DNA of 50,012 nt from Saccoglossus kowalevskii (taxonomy: Eukaryota; Hemichordata; Enteropneusta; Harrimaniidae). The notes beneath the pieces were generated by a model that ran no database searches, had not been told where the DNA came from, and worked only from the letters and a program-made list of their open reading frames with translations. This document shows, piece after piece, positions 15,201 through 27,497 of the stretch. The translations under genes and the position numbers were made by a program. Location: NCBI RefSeq assembly GCF_000003605.2, contig NW_003131857.1:270463-320474 (forward strand), written 5' to 3'. Numbering within the stretch: the stretch's first letter is position 1; the number at the start of each line of letters is the position of its first letter.

Positions 15201-15782
15201 TCGTCGTTGTGCCGTTAGTACAACACCTGACACTAATATGCATGGTCTCTGCAATTCGCTGCCAACATATTAAATATTTGGCAGTAATAATGTGCAATCG
15301 TGTTTCGGCAAATTGTATGTATGGATACGCAACGGGGAGTATTGTTATATTCGCGGAAAGCCGAGTAATTGAGCACATGCTGGTAATGTTACTGCTATAC
15401 AATGCAGCTTCAAAGAACGATAGCTGTCAATCACGTCGGTTGTACTGAGCTATTGATCCCACGATCAAAAATCCTACGATTCAAATTTACATGTCACCAT
15501 GTCACATCAGATACCATATCACACATAGGTGTCATATGCAACTGTATTTAGATGATAATGATAATTTGTAATCGTACTGCCTAGTGATTATTCAAATTAA
15601 ACAGACATTTTGAATAATAAAAATGATAACAATTAACAAATAACACATTCAATGTCATATTTAAGCACATTTTACATTATTTTAGTGTAGGTGATTATTA
15701 AGTGATTTTATTATGTAATAATTATTTCACTAATTAAAATAGCAAATATTTAATAAATGTAAATAGTGTAAATGCAATGTCA

Positions 15783-15836
15783 GTGTGATTTCCCACGTGG
15801 GAAACTTTGCATTCACCATACACGGGGAAATCACAC
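15783..15836. repeat. Nested palindromes around an E-box (CACGTG)
   Basis: A perfect 16-bp palindrome, TTTCCCACGTGGGAAA, lies at 15789-15804. Its left half also belongs to a second, larger inverted repeat: GTGTGATTTCCC (15783-15794) pairs perfectly with GGGAAATCACAC (15825-15836). Two mutually exclusive hairpins can therefore form. The centre is a CACGTG E-box. It may be the core of a short inverted-repeat element or a regulatory site; no gene is close enough to choose. Confidence 0.6.
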
Positions 15837-16272
15837 ACATGTTAGGCATGGTATTAAATCGTGACTGCACTACATATTGAAATTATACCAACTTGACACA
15901 TTTCGGTCGCCATGTTAAAACAATTAGGTCAATCTATTTCAATTTGATATATATTAAAAAGGGACAAATTATTATGCATAAAGAAGTTAAATATATCATA
16001 GTATTATGACATATAAAGCTAACATATCAAATTTAAAATTATTATTTTTTATGCCAGATAAAAATATTTTAATCTGTAAAGGCTGGGCGGTAGAACACGA
16101 TAAGAGTGACATTACCTACTAAACATTGACTGGTTACAATAATATCACTCAAATTAACTTCGTTCGATGCAACATCAATTGAAAAAAAACATATAAGCTT
16201 ATCATCAAAAGCAACATACAATTCGACATGTACCAGCTAATTTACAAGTCACATGGGAATATGCACTATGCG

Positions 16273-16500
16273 TTATTATAATGTTGTATTGGCGATAACG
16301 ACGATAGTCAATCGAGCTAGGTGATTGGTTGAGCGTCAGCGAAAAAAACACACAGTAGTTTTGATGCGTCGCCATAGTGATGTCAAGTATTTAACTCACC
16401 ATTCAGTCAACGCGCAAACATTTGCTCTATACCGGGGATCCCGTAAGTGGTCATATATTTGGTCTTGCAGTGTCGCGTTGAAAGCGTGTACGTATTACTC
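16273..16500 (+). repeat. Dispersed repeat with promoter-like motifs, copy 1
   Basis: This stretch is homologous to 37869-38070. Shared blocks in order are an ACGACGAT box, TGATTGG (inverted CCAAT), TTTTGATGCGTCGCCATAG (T for C at one position in the other copy), AAGTATTT, and a block ending near TACGTAT. GTCGCCATAGTGATG resembles the RFX X-box. A GTAAGT splice-donor-like word lies near 16442. Homology is clear by eye. Whether it is a mobile-element promoter or a solo terminal repeat is inference. Confidence 0.6.
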
Positions 16501-18169
16501 ATAAGACGATTCTTTCTATTATATTATAGGTGTTCCACTTCAGCGTGAATTGTTTCAAATCTGGTTGACGTCACAAACAGGATTAGGTAATTATACGTGT
16601 TTGTTAACTTATTATGAAATCACAAAAAATAATCGTTAAACAATCGTAAAGGTTAACATGATCACATTGCTTGACACATCTTAGATTCAATTTTTCTGTG
16701 ACAATGAAATGAGCGTATCTACTTGTAGGAATATTAGTTATTGGGTTATTTATTGTAATCAATGTTTACACTATTACACGGAATATGTAGGATCCATCGA
16801 ACGAAATCTTCGTTCAATATTTCAAATATTATGTACTGCCAGAAAAGGTTGAAAAGTCACAGTACGTAAATAATCACAGTGAGTCTAATCAATATTTTTT
16901 CCACGTACGAATGTCATTAAAAGAGTTGGACGTCGACAGCTAACCTATGCGGTACAACAAATCAAAACATGTGGACAGTCACCTATATTACCTATATCTA
17001 TTATACGCTCATTTGCGAACGTTACGTGTACACACTGGTAGCACATTAAACTATTAAATACGAATACTGATGTCATACGTATTTATAGTTAAATAAACTG
17101 GCGACGAGGAAAGGCGGACCAAATCCATTTAGCACATTTAATGCACGATATAGAACAGCATTTATTGCGATATTAATACTGGGTTGAACACAGTTCAATG
17201 TAAAGGACGCGTTTGCTACGTTTGTTAAAATACCCAGATACTAATCTGCTACGACACAGTGGGCGCGTTTGATATCTATAATCGGACACGTAGTTCTGTC
17301 ACTTCATGTTCATTGCCATGTCATTTTTTAGTTAGACTAGTTTGTGAATACGTGCGGAAATGCTGACGGCCGCCTCCAACTAAACACGCTGACATCGATT
17401 TATTTTTTTTAGTAAGCCGCTATATTGCACTTCAGTAAATGTAATAAGCGTGCATTATTCATAAACAAAACACCACTATGTGCATGTTTTTGTCATCGTA
17501 TGTTCATAAGTCAAGGTTTATCCACTGTTTCGAGATTTCACATTCTTAAAGATGAAGCAGACCTAGGTGTACATATATTACAGACGTTTCGAAAACAGGA
17601 GCCGCTTTCCAAGCAAGGTTGTTCCAGATAACTATGAGACGATGATTATGTGACGACATTGGGACATCCATAGTGACTAGTAACCTATTGATCACCCTCT
17701 GATCACAACTAAATGTCTGAGTTTAATCGTGTTTTTTTTACACTCATAATTAAGAATTTATTACCATGGCATTTTACATTATGATTACTAAAATGAAACA
17801 AGCAACTGAAAGAAACAAATCGAAGGTTTATCACCCAGTCTAGAACGTTATTTTATTGATCAGATTGAATATTTTAAAATACCTCTACATTTTGTGCCAC
17901 ATATAAACAAATCGGGTTGCGTGTCTCATAATATGCGGGTTAAAATAATTAGAGTGCTTTTATATGTGGTTAACACTACAGACTAGGGTGAAGTGAATCC
18001 ACGTTAAGCGTGCTTCCATATCACGTCAATCATTGCCGCACAGAGAACAACGGCGAAATAAATTAAAACAAGCCATGCATGGTACAGTCCCCGTTAGTTA
18101 TCAAATTTAAGAGATACAGATATGGCTCTAGAAGTGCATTCATTTAAAATTGGAATTGGATCTGAAAAA
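16501..18169. other. Gene-free AT-rich stretch
   Basis: I see no gene, RNA or organised repeat here, only short unrelated open frames. Confidence 0.55.
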
Positions 18170-18450
18170 TAAAATCATGTGTATCAAGGTAATGTCCAAC
18201 GTATGTACCAAGTTTATCCATCCATAAATGCGTGATTTTGATGATTTTTTAGCACAAAACTGGCCACTATTCGGTCATCTTGAATCAGATCATGAAACAA
18301 ATTGATGTGCGTATGTATAATATTATGTATGATGTATGTGTGAAGTTTGATTGTGATTGGTCCAAGCATGTCTATATACAGGTCCGACCTCATGCACACA
18401 CTGACACACGGACGCAAGGACGCACGCACAGAGGTCGAAACATAATAAAA
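18170..18450 (+). mobile_element. Retroelement-like 3' tail (SINE/LINE-type remnant)
   Basis: The segment has the layout of widespread marine-invertebrate retroelement tails. A CGGTCATCTTGAATCAGAT block (near 18272) is followed by GTGTGAAGTTTGATTGTGAT and TGGTCCAAGCATG, then a tail of ACGGACGCA/ACGCACGCA repeats (18409-18432), ending in CGAAACATAATAAAA. A related ACCAAGTTTATCCATCC word lies upstream near 18208. Family resemblance is from general knowledge, and I cannot name the family. The 90-codon plus-strand frame across it is not a gene. Confidence 0.55.
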
Positions 18451-20530
18451 CTAATAAAAGACAGCGGAGATATACACACAGAATATGAACTTAATCAGAA
18501 CTGGCATATTTGTCATGGTAATTGGATAATGGCGATAACAAAAACTGCTTGAAACTCCCTAAGGTTGTCAGTAATGACATTGGTTGTCCATTAACACAAA
18601 CGCGAGGAACATCTAAGTGAAGAAGTTAACTCATTGGGTGTGATTATTCATCTTCTGACACTTGATACATTTAAAAACAAGCCGAGTACAGTATCACGAA
18701 AGGAAATTATAACTCTGTGTACGCTCGTTTGGCAAATACTTGAAGGTTACCCCGTCATCAGTTAATCCGTTTATATGTATATATATAATCATACCAACGT
18801 GACAACACGTCATTCCAAGTTTAGTGACCGTCGTGAAAAAATAAACTTTCACCCTGTGATCATGTGTAGATGGCAGGTATATTATGTCCGCACCATCATG
18901 ACACAATATACTACTAATCATCAAATACAAACACGCCTACAGTGTTAACAATAACCATAATCCTTTTTTTAACTGATTAGGCAGTGGAGTTTATTGAAAT
19001 CATATTTCCCTTATACATTAAAACCGCAACTTCCCCCATTATTTCCATTGACTAGTTTTAATACACTGGATTATCGTCTCATTTGAATTGGCACACAATG
19101 ATGTTAATACACTGATTTGGAAAGGTATTACTACGATATGTTTTCAATTTGTCACTTTCGCAAAGAACCATAACTAAGAACTTTGCCCCGGGTCACACAC
19201 TAATAGGATATATAGATTCATTAACTCGCAGTGCAACACCCACGTCGATAAAATGCATTTTGCAAAGTCACATGAAACATCTTGAATTGACGACTATCGA
19301 GGGATCCCTCTCCAATAAATTGCCACTACTTTATTAGGTTAACGCGTTGAACCATAAAATCTGGAAGTGTCGACTGAATTTGTCGCTCTGCACGCACATA
19401 TTAAGAACAAAACTAACCCATCGGAAGGGAAGATTTCTACAAAAGTTTCTGCATGGAGAATCATCGAAACGACAGGCAAGACTAGTATGTCGCTTTTTTA
19501 TGTGGAAGCATCGGTAATCTTAATGTATAAGACATAATCAGTGGATTATTTCTTACTATTCGTTCATTATAACAAAAGTAACACATGAAATCTTAACCTC
19601 CTTATAAAAAAACGTTTTTTCTGTAATATTTTCTATATTTCGATATATTTTTTGCTTTAGTGTTTTTCATTATTTTTACTTACTCAAACGACAGCGCGTG
19701 AACTAGTCGCAGACGACACTGTTCGGTGATGTCACAGGGAAACGTCATTTCATTTTTTACAACACGACTGCTCGTCCAAGGTGGGATGAAAAAAAATCTG
19801 TGGGCACATACTGTTTTCAATGATACTGCTTGCTCTTCGTTCTAATAGCTTTGAAGCATCACGTTACATACATAGACTACATGTAAAAGAAAACCAAGTG
19901 TTGGGATGGATTGAAAGTTGCATCTATCTATATATGTTCATTGTAATACTCAATATAAAGGGCAGATTCGTGGGCGGATAATAGACCTTTACATTTATTT
20001 ACAATATGTCTATGATTAATTGTCATAAGCGCCCGAGGGATAACAATTTGATGCGAATTCAGGAAATTATGTTTTTCATTTTTTCATTATGTATTGTCTT
20101 ATTACAAAAGTGCAAGAATGTGTTCTTCCATGTCACGTGATTCTTTCATCGATTTATAAGAATATGTAACGGTATATTATTATTATCATTGAAAGTATAC
20201 TTCTGGTTTAATTAGTTAATTGTCGCGCCTAGTCAGACCATATTTTACGAAACCGTTCAGTTGACAGATAGTAATTAACTCATTAAATCTTTCTAACGTC
20301 TAAAACTATACTATCCTTTTACATTTTTCTCTCGAATTGTTTTTGTTAATTCTATACAAAATGAGCATGATTTGAAATCAAAATCGTTGAACAATGGAAG
20401 CGTACTATATATTTAATATTGAATAATACAAGCTAACTTATTCGCTCATATGGGTGAAATATCTAGCCATTATTTGCTTGGAATAAGAGTAGTACACAAA
20501 AGAAAACATTCGAAACTTTATTATTATACT

Positions 20531-20552
20531 GTATGTATGTATGTATGTATGT
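20531..20552 (+). repeat. (GTAT)5 microsatellite
   Basis: Five uninterrupted GTAT units plus two bases. It is a simple tetranucleotide repeat with no coding role. Confidence 0.9.
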
Positions 20553-21032
20553 TTGCGAGAGATATCCATACCGATCGCACAAACACGGATGTGATTTACT
20601 CAAGTCAAATCAAAAGTTTGGTTGATGAGACTTGGAGATCTTGAGATTTGGAGACTTGGTAATCGCTCTTCTTTCCGTTCTTAAAAACCGTTTAAATAAT
20701 TATTATCATTTTAAATATTTATTCTTCATCAATTTTTTCGAAAGATGTACCTTTATTGGCAAAGATTATTGTAGAACAAGAAATTCAGTAGTCGTTCTGT
20801 GATCACATTCATCATCATCACCACATTTCATCGTGTAAAAAAAATGTTAATTTTATTTCTGCTTTCCACCAGATACTATAAACTAAGAATATATCTCACT
20901 GCAACGTTAGTTGATGATATATCACCACGCAACTTAATTGATTTGACCAGCTGTACAAGATTATACTGTAAAACGTAAACATGTTTTTGTCGTTTTTGAA
21001 CACATTGTCTCATCACTATAACCTCCGCATCT

Positions 21033-21047
21033 CACCTGCCGCAGGTG
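21033..21047. promoter_or_regulatory. Perfect palindrome of two E-boxes
   Basis: CACCTGC-C-GCAGGTG is a perfect inverted repeat with a one-base spacer. It places two CANNTG E-boxes (CACCTG and CAGGTG) back to back. Such words bind bHLH or zinc-finger/Snail-type proteins in animals. No nearby gene links it to a target, so a regulatory role is only a possibility. Confidence 0.25.
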
Positions 21048-21684
21048 TCAGGGTGTGATTGCGGTAATTTACAATGAGCCTTATCAGTAGATAGCGTTCA
21101 GCAGAAGTCATTCAGACACTCCGGGTCGCCGTGACGTCCTGATCTCACTGCCGCCCGGATAAAAAACCATTTCGTTACATATTAAGAACCTTACAACGAA
21201 TTGATTATATCTACTCCTCTTTAACCATCGCCCATGTCTGTGCAAGAAGGGTGGATTCAGCATATCAACTCGGTACAGTGATCACGTTTTAAGATACAGC
21301 AATCGTATTTCCAATCATTCACATTTTTCAGGATCAGATACACCAGTCCAGTTTCTTCGTTTTTGGGTGACACGTGTTTTAATATATTAGTGCAATACTA
21401 AAGACTACTGATTACAAATTAGGTCTCGTATTGCAGTAATCTCGGGCGGGATCACACCCATGTGAGGACTTAAGGTGCATGTCTTCTTCTCATTCGTTTT
21501 GGTTCACTCAGCATACAAAATGCCGAAACGTGAGATAAAATTTTATAAAAATGTTCTGAGTGTAGTCGCCAATGGGAACATGATTGTGACGTAGTTTTTA
21601 TTACACGATAGTGACTAATTATAACGCTCTTCGATCAATTTTCAAATCGAGAAATTGTTCGCTAGAATTGTTTCTATAAGTCGC

Positions 21685-21730
21685 GCCCTCTATCGCCGCA
21701 ACGCCCTCTAGCGCCGCAACGCCCTCTAGT
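21685..21730 (+). repeat. 18-bp tandem repeat, 2.6 units
   Basis: The unit GCCCTCTATCGCCGCAAC (21685-21702) is followed by GCCCTCTAGCGCCGCAAC (21703-21720) and a partial GCCCTCTAGT (21721-21730). Units differ at one base. The array is strikingly GC-rich against its AT-rich surroundings. The CGCCCTCTAG word is typical of repeat-derived DNA in many invertebrate genomes. Confidence 0.85.
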
Positions 21731-24238
21731 GTATGGTTTTAAAGGATAACGTTCACAGGGGGTGGGGATTTAAGCGATTCGTGGATGTTGGCCAGTAACA
21801 ATACCTATTTTTCATTTTTACGGCAGTGTTACACTGTCACGTTATTTTGACAACAACGAATTTCAACGAAAGGCGCATCTATTATACCCTTTCTAAGGAT
21901 ATCACTTCACCATATTGCGGTGTATTTGCCCCGTGGAATGTTATATTAGCCATACCATAATATATCGATATGGAACATATATCGCAATTGATGATGACAT
22001 CACTTATAGTGTGCAATATGAATAATTAATACTTCATTACTGTGAATTGTAATTTAAAAGTGTACATTTTTAAATTACCTTACCTTTGTTTCGCCAATTA
22101 GCATTTGTTCTGAAATTTACTTTAAATTAAAAGTGGCCTGTCAATATCAACGTAAAGATGGATAATGTTATTCTTTGCAGGCACCAAGTAGCAAAAACCT
22201 GTAAAGAGGGAGGTCAAAGTGTACATGAAAGACTTAGCTGTGATATCAGCGTGATTTTTATTCTGTTGGCCAAAAGGTATATTAAGTTAATTTATAATAT
22301 ATTTCAATTATACTATGACGTATCCATATAGACTACAACTAAGCTATAGATTGAAATCTACACTCGCTTATACTTAGATTAAAAAAAGTGTTCGTTTTTT
22401 TCAATGCGTAACAGTCCTCAAACAAATTCCCACCACCAGTACAAAGGGGAAGTTTATTAAATGTGAGTCAAATGTCAGTGAGTTCCTGTCGTCTATATCA
22501 GTCTGGTTCCTAAAAAAGTAATATTCGCGCATTTCGGGTGGAAATTGACACAATACAGTTGTAGTCACGCATGTGAATGTAATCAGGTGCAAATCAAATC
22601 AACAATGTTATAATTATTATATGTGGATAACATCATGTTTCTTTTACACAGCGGTTTGCTTATCCAACTGTAGTTAATATCAGGATCCAAATCCAATTTT
22701 AAAAAGTCAGTCCATTGACCCAACACATTTTCCGAAACAGATTAATAATACAGTTTTCGCTGCCAAAATTGTGAATACCAGTTAATAGACTGCAATCTTC
22801 TCTCATAGCTGTGTAAATGGATTTAATGGAATTAATGTATCTATTAAGTCCGTGGGTTAGTAGCGGGTTATATGCCGAAGGCAGTACTAACAATCTTGGC
22901 TGTATTTTATTATTTTATCGTTGTAAAAAATCAAACTTGCCCAAACATGGTTGTCAAATTTATATATTACTGAGGTGTAACGATTCAATCGTTATATATG
23001 TTATATATGTTAGCTATAAACACGTGTTACGTGCATGATTTCAAGATCAGTCTCTAAAACCTTCAAGCGCGGGACAAAGTAACTGCATTTTACGTCACCA
23101 TGCCAAAAGTAAATAACACCATGGACAGAATTGTGTGCCATTGATTTTCTTGGCAACTGAATTTAAAAACCATAACAATTCAACTATCTTATGCAACATA
23201 GTATTTGCAAAGATTCGACTAACGAATAGTATTTTTTTTATATAATACATTGTTATTGTTATTACGTGATTGGAACATATAATTGAATTGTCGTCCCTTA
23301 TTAATCGTTACACTTTGTTTTGTTGTTTCAATGCCTCATACGTCGTCGCACCAATAGCATAGTACCACATGCTGTTACGTCATTTTCAGGGTACGAATCC
23401 GTGATTACAAACTTGAATTCACTGCAATTGTCCGTTCAATTTGCTACGTTTCGTTATAATTATATTTATTTTACCGATTGAATGAGACAAATAATTTGCA
23501 TGGAATATTTAACAACCCTTCATTGTTCCGATCACGATTTGATAGTTCAGCATTTTGTTGCGAGTGTCTTGAATATATCTACGGCTAACACTTGTGTTTG
23601 ACAAGTAATTTAACTCAAATTGATTAAATACTTAGACAGTCTGCAAGATATGTGGTCATATTCTCAAGTACATTTAGTTGCCCCACTGAGTCACTCACTA
23701 CCTCCTAGTGAGCGACGTGTCAAGCATTCGAACTGGCATCGTCGGAATAATGAAGTTAATCATGTCGCTAACTCGTCTTCAAGACGTCGAATGCTACATA
23801 TAGAAGGTGGCACAGATTGAGTTCGAAAACAGCATGCGAGGTAATATTTAATTTTTGTGTCTGAGAGAGAGAGGGAGTAGGTGTATCGTAACGAGCCTTC
23901 GGCGGTCTGAGATGAGTATTCATAGAACTCCTGATAGGTAGATATTTATTGTTTTATTTTTCTACATCCTTCATTTTCAATAACAAATTCTTCGTATTTG
24001 TAAACTTGCCTTTATAGTAAATCTGAACGGCGGTTAACTTAAATCAGTGAAGGAAATTTCATAGCAGGATAACGATGAATTCGGACACGAACATTAATTA
24101 ATAGTTTCGGAAATAATGAAAATACGATGTTCTTCGAAAAGATTATAGGTGACCATTAACAATGGGTATTCACTTCTTGTATAAGGCAGAACCTATTTCA
24201 GATAATTAATAGTTTGTAAAACCCGGGAATAGTTTTGA

Positions 24239-24632
24239 TATACATCTGTCACCGTAACGCCATAAGTTACATCATTCCGTAATTTTGCGGTATTTCACGT
24301 GGTATTTTCATTCTACCATATTATCAAATATAAAATGATTACGCGCGTAAGCGTCCTCCAATAATAAAAACAAACATGGTTGCCATTCGAGTTTGACCGG
24401 ATTCAACACAAAGAAGTCGCTGACTCTGTTCTAAATATTTTGGATTTAGGCATTCCCAATGTGTATCCTTGGAAGGTAAAGATGTATAATAATAAGGTTA
24501 TTACGAGAATACCTGAAAGTATGCACTCAGACAGTACGCTGCGCATCGGCCTTCCGCTGCGCGTCGCTCAATACTCCAGCTGTACTGTCTTCGTTTATAC
24601 TTTGAGGTATCCTCGTAATAACCTCATAATAG
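24239..24632 (+). mobile_element. Foldback-hairpin element, copy B
   Basis: One end begins TATACATCTGTCACCGTAA. A unique segment follows (CGGTATTTCACGTGGTATTT, CATTCTACCATATTAT, AACAAACATGGTTGCCA). The element then ends in a long imperfect hairpin (about 24479-24632), with arms GTTATTACGAGAATACCTGA and its mirror TACTTTGAGGTATCCTCGTA. An inverted, slightly longer copy lies at 30371-30802 and a truncated one at 10996-11209. No transposase or reverse-transcriptase frame is present, so the element is non-autonomous. The 150-codon frame at 24380-24832 is open only because it reads through the hairpin. Confidence 0.8.
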
Positions 24633-26527
24633 TGTCACCTAAAACAAAAAAATATCTTAACCCTCTCAGCAACCGTCAAATGGAATCTATTATCCAAAAA
24701 TACTGTTACATGTATATTTATATTAGTACACTTGTCCTCATACATTCTTACGCTAACAGAGACTATATTATAACAATACAATGCACATTGTCTTATCGTA
24801 ACCAACCAGTCCCTTTTTTTATAATACAATAATTTCCTTAAATTGATCAACTTTGAGATCGGGCGTAGTTATCCAACTCTAACAATCGACTCTATTATCC
24901 CGCCTCACCTATACACATAATACTCATACGCAAATAATTCCAGTTCATTGTTTGCGCACTCATAGGATTGGACCAATCAGCGTATACGAAACGTCTGATC
25001 AATTACATAATTGCTGGAAAAGTTTCGGATTCTCAAAGTGGTTTAGTCCGATCACGAGTTGTTATTCAAAATACTCGATTAATGCGTGACTGCTCACCAC
25101 CACCCACCTGCCGTATGCCGGTGTTGCCAAGGTGATAATAATGTAGTTGTAAAATGTATGTGACAGACTTACCGACAAATATACATCATCTTGATATTTG
25201 TAGGTATCTTACCTCTGAGAAGTCAAACTTGAATGTGTTTAGATTACATTGAAGACAACAGCCTGCTTAAAAGGTGAGTTGATAGTTGTTGGCTATGATT
25301 CGGCTATTATCATTACATTTTTGAAAATTTTAACCATGGTAATGGAAGGTAAAGAAAAAAACAGGTATAAACATCGCTCGCATAGACGACGTGTAAAATT
25401 ATTCAACGGGAATATTATTCTGTGTAAATATTTTTTCCGTGACTACAGATGATTGACCAACCGTTTACCGTATTGTGTATAAACAGTTTATATAGTCAGA
25501 TTACATATACACAGCGTTATGTTTAGTCAAGTTAAAACAACGAAATATAATAATTAATGAAAACTCCGTGTCTATAACCAATAATAATAATAATAAAAAA
25601 AATTATAGGTATATATATATTGCAAACATTAAAAAAAAACGAGATTCGAATTAGTAATTAGGCAGATATGCGCTTCTACAATGACTAGATTCACATGAAT
25701 GTAAGATGGTGACAACATCATCTCTTCACGAGAAGAAAGAAAGACATTATCAGGGAGTAATAATAATAAAAAAAATGCGTCTAATTTGTATATTTGAGCT
25801 TATATTAGACAACACAAAATGTGACTGATGAACAGATCACACGTTATAATGGTATTCAGGCGCTGTTGCGAGTTGTGTTTCAAATCTCAACAGACCTAAG
25901 AAGCAGAAGTTCTATAAACCTTCAGTCAGTGACAAAGGTAATTGAACAACGTTTTTTCTCAACATGTGAATGCTATTATCGGAGCATACGCTATGCAATT
26001 ATAGTTATTCTAATTCGCCTAATTTGTTGGGAGATCGTAAATTGGTGTTCTCAGGCGATGCTTCTGATATCTTCGAACAATTTATAAACATGTATCCGTC
26101 TTGTCCAGTTGTATCGGATTTCTAATTCACCAAGAATCATCATTATGACATGGAGAAAAAAAAACACACTTTTAAAAACATGGGCGACCTAATGTGTGGC
26201 ACGTATTCAGCTATAAATTGCATACAAATGATATCTTTAACATCGACTACATGTCTTGTGATTACGATACACAATGTCGAGGCAGGGTAATCAAAACTGA
26301 AAAGGCTCAGTTTGACCGACAGATTACGATCTAATATCACATGCAAATAGGTGATCTGACTAAAATTGAAACGCTGTCCATCAACCGTATGGTTAACATA
26401 TTGACAGCGACAGTGAATGAATATTTCAGTTAGTCGTGGTTTGTCGTGTTTTATCGCATTGCGATAACAACGCGAAGTAGCATAAAGACAAAGCAAACGT
26501 ATTTACCAACGCGTAGTCAAATCGATC
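24633..26527. other. Gene-free AT-rich stretch
   Basis: No supported gene. Short AAT- and AT-rich simple repeats occur near 25580 and 25612. The 88-codon plus frame (25821-26087) and the 117-codon minus frame (26143-26496) lack recognisable motifs. Confidence 0.5.
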
Positions 26528-26645
<118 letters not shown>

Positions 26646-27219
26646 GATTGTAGTCAAACTATGCGATTTCAAAATGCCAGACAACTATTAAAATATAATG
26701 TTATATGTGATCGGAGCCTGTGTAATCGGTTGTGTTCAATTTCGCAGTCCCATACTCGTCACGCGCTATAATGTGTTTGCGTTCGATGTAAACAAGGTTA
26801 GTGTGTGAAGTAACTGTCACTGACATTTTTTAAACAAGAACAAATTCTCTGTCACTTTATGCACGGTTAGTTTCCGCTGCAAGATTATAATAATTCAAAT
26901 TAGCTAGATCAATTGTTTGGCAAAACACCCCTTGTTGACTGAAGAGATATAACTAGCATAATATCTATAATTTAATTGCTCATACATGTCTGGCTATGAC
27001 GTTAAAACGTTGGTATGTGGTACGCACCACTACGACTGAAAACAACATGAACGAAACACACACAAAGTGATTGTTCGGTTATTTAAATTGTCAAAAAGTC
27101 GTATTTTCTCACAATTTTAAAATGTAATTTCTCAATAACGCCAACCAGTTTCCACACTGCTCCACTGGACAGATTGACCGAACAGTACAGCCATTCCAAC
27201 CACCCACACGACTAAAACA
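26646..27219. other. Gene-free stretch up to assembly gap
   Basis: I see no gene or organised repeat between the TTA array and the gap. Confidence 0.5.
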
Positions 27220-27497
27220 NNNNNNNNNNNNNNNNNNNNNNNNNNNNNNNNNNNNNNNNNNNNNNNNNNNNNNNNNNNNNNNNNNNNNNNNNNNNNNNNN
27301 NNNNNNNNNNNNNNNNNNNNNNNNNNNNNNNNNNNNNNNNNNNNNNNNNNNNNNNNNNNNNNNNNNNNNNNNNNNNNNNNNNNNNNNNNNNNNNNNNNNN
27401 NNNNNNNNNNNNNNNNNNNNNNNNNNNNNNNNNNNNNNNNNNNNNNNNNNNNNNNNNNNNNNNNNNNNNNNNNNNNNNNNNNNNNNNNNNNNNNNNN
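27220..27497. other. Assembly gap (278 N)
   Basis: A run of 278 undetermined bases. Features spanning it cannot be judged. Confidence 1.

Larger units (their letters stand above)
11210..16272. other. Gene-free AT-rich stretch with minor repeats
   Basis: No gene is supported. The small repeats inside it are listed separately (11705-11773, 12158-12220, 15783-15836). Open frames of 60-96 codons, for example at 12794-13084 (-), show no recognisable family or composition. Confidence 0.55.
18451..24238. other. Gene-free stretch with minor repeats
   Basis: No coding region is supported. The stretch contains a (GTAT)5 array, an E-box palindrome and an 18-bp tandem repeat, listed separately. A mildly GC-richer patch near 21020-21170 has no sustained open frame on either strand that I could support. 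Confidence 0.55.

Noticed and set aside
23385-23402. B-box-like word GGTACGAATCC
   Set aside because: No A-box at the right distance and no cloverleaf could be drawn, so no tRNA is called.
24380-24832. 150-codon plus-strand frame
   Set aside because: Much of it lies in a multi-copy foldback element, and the homologous copies at 11.0 and 30.4 kb are not conserved as a frame.
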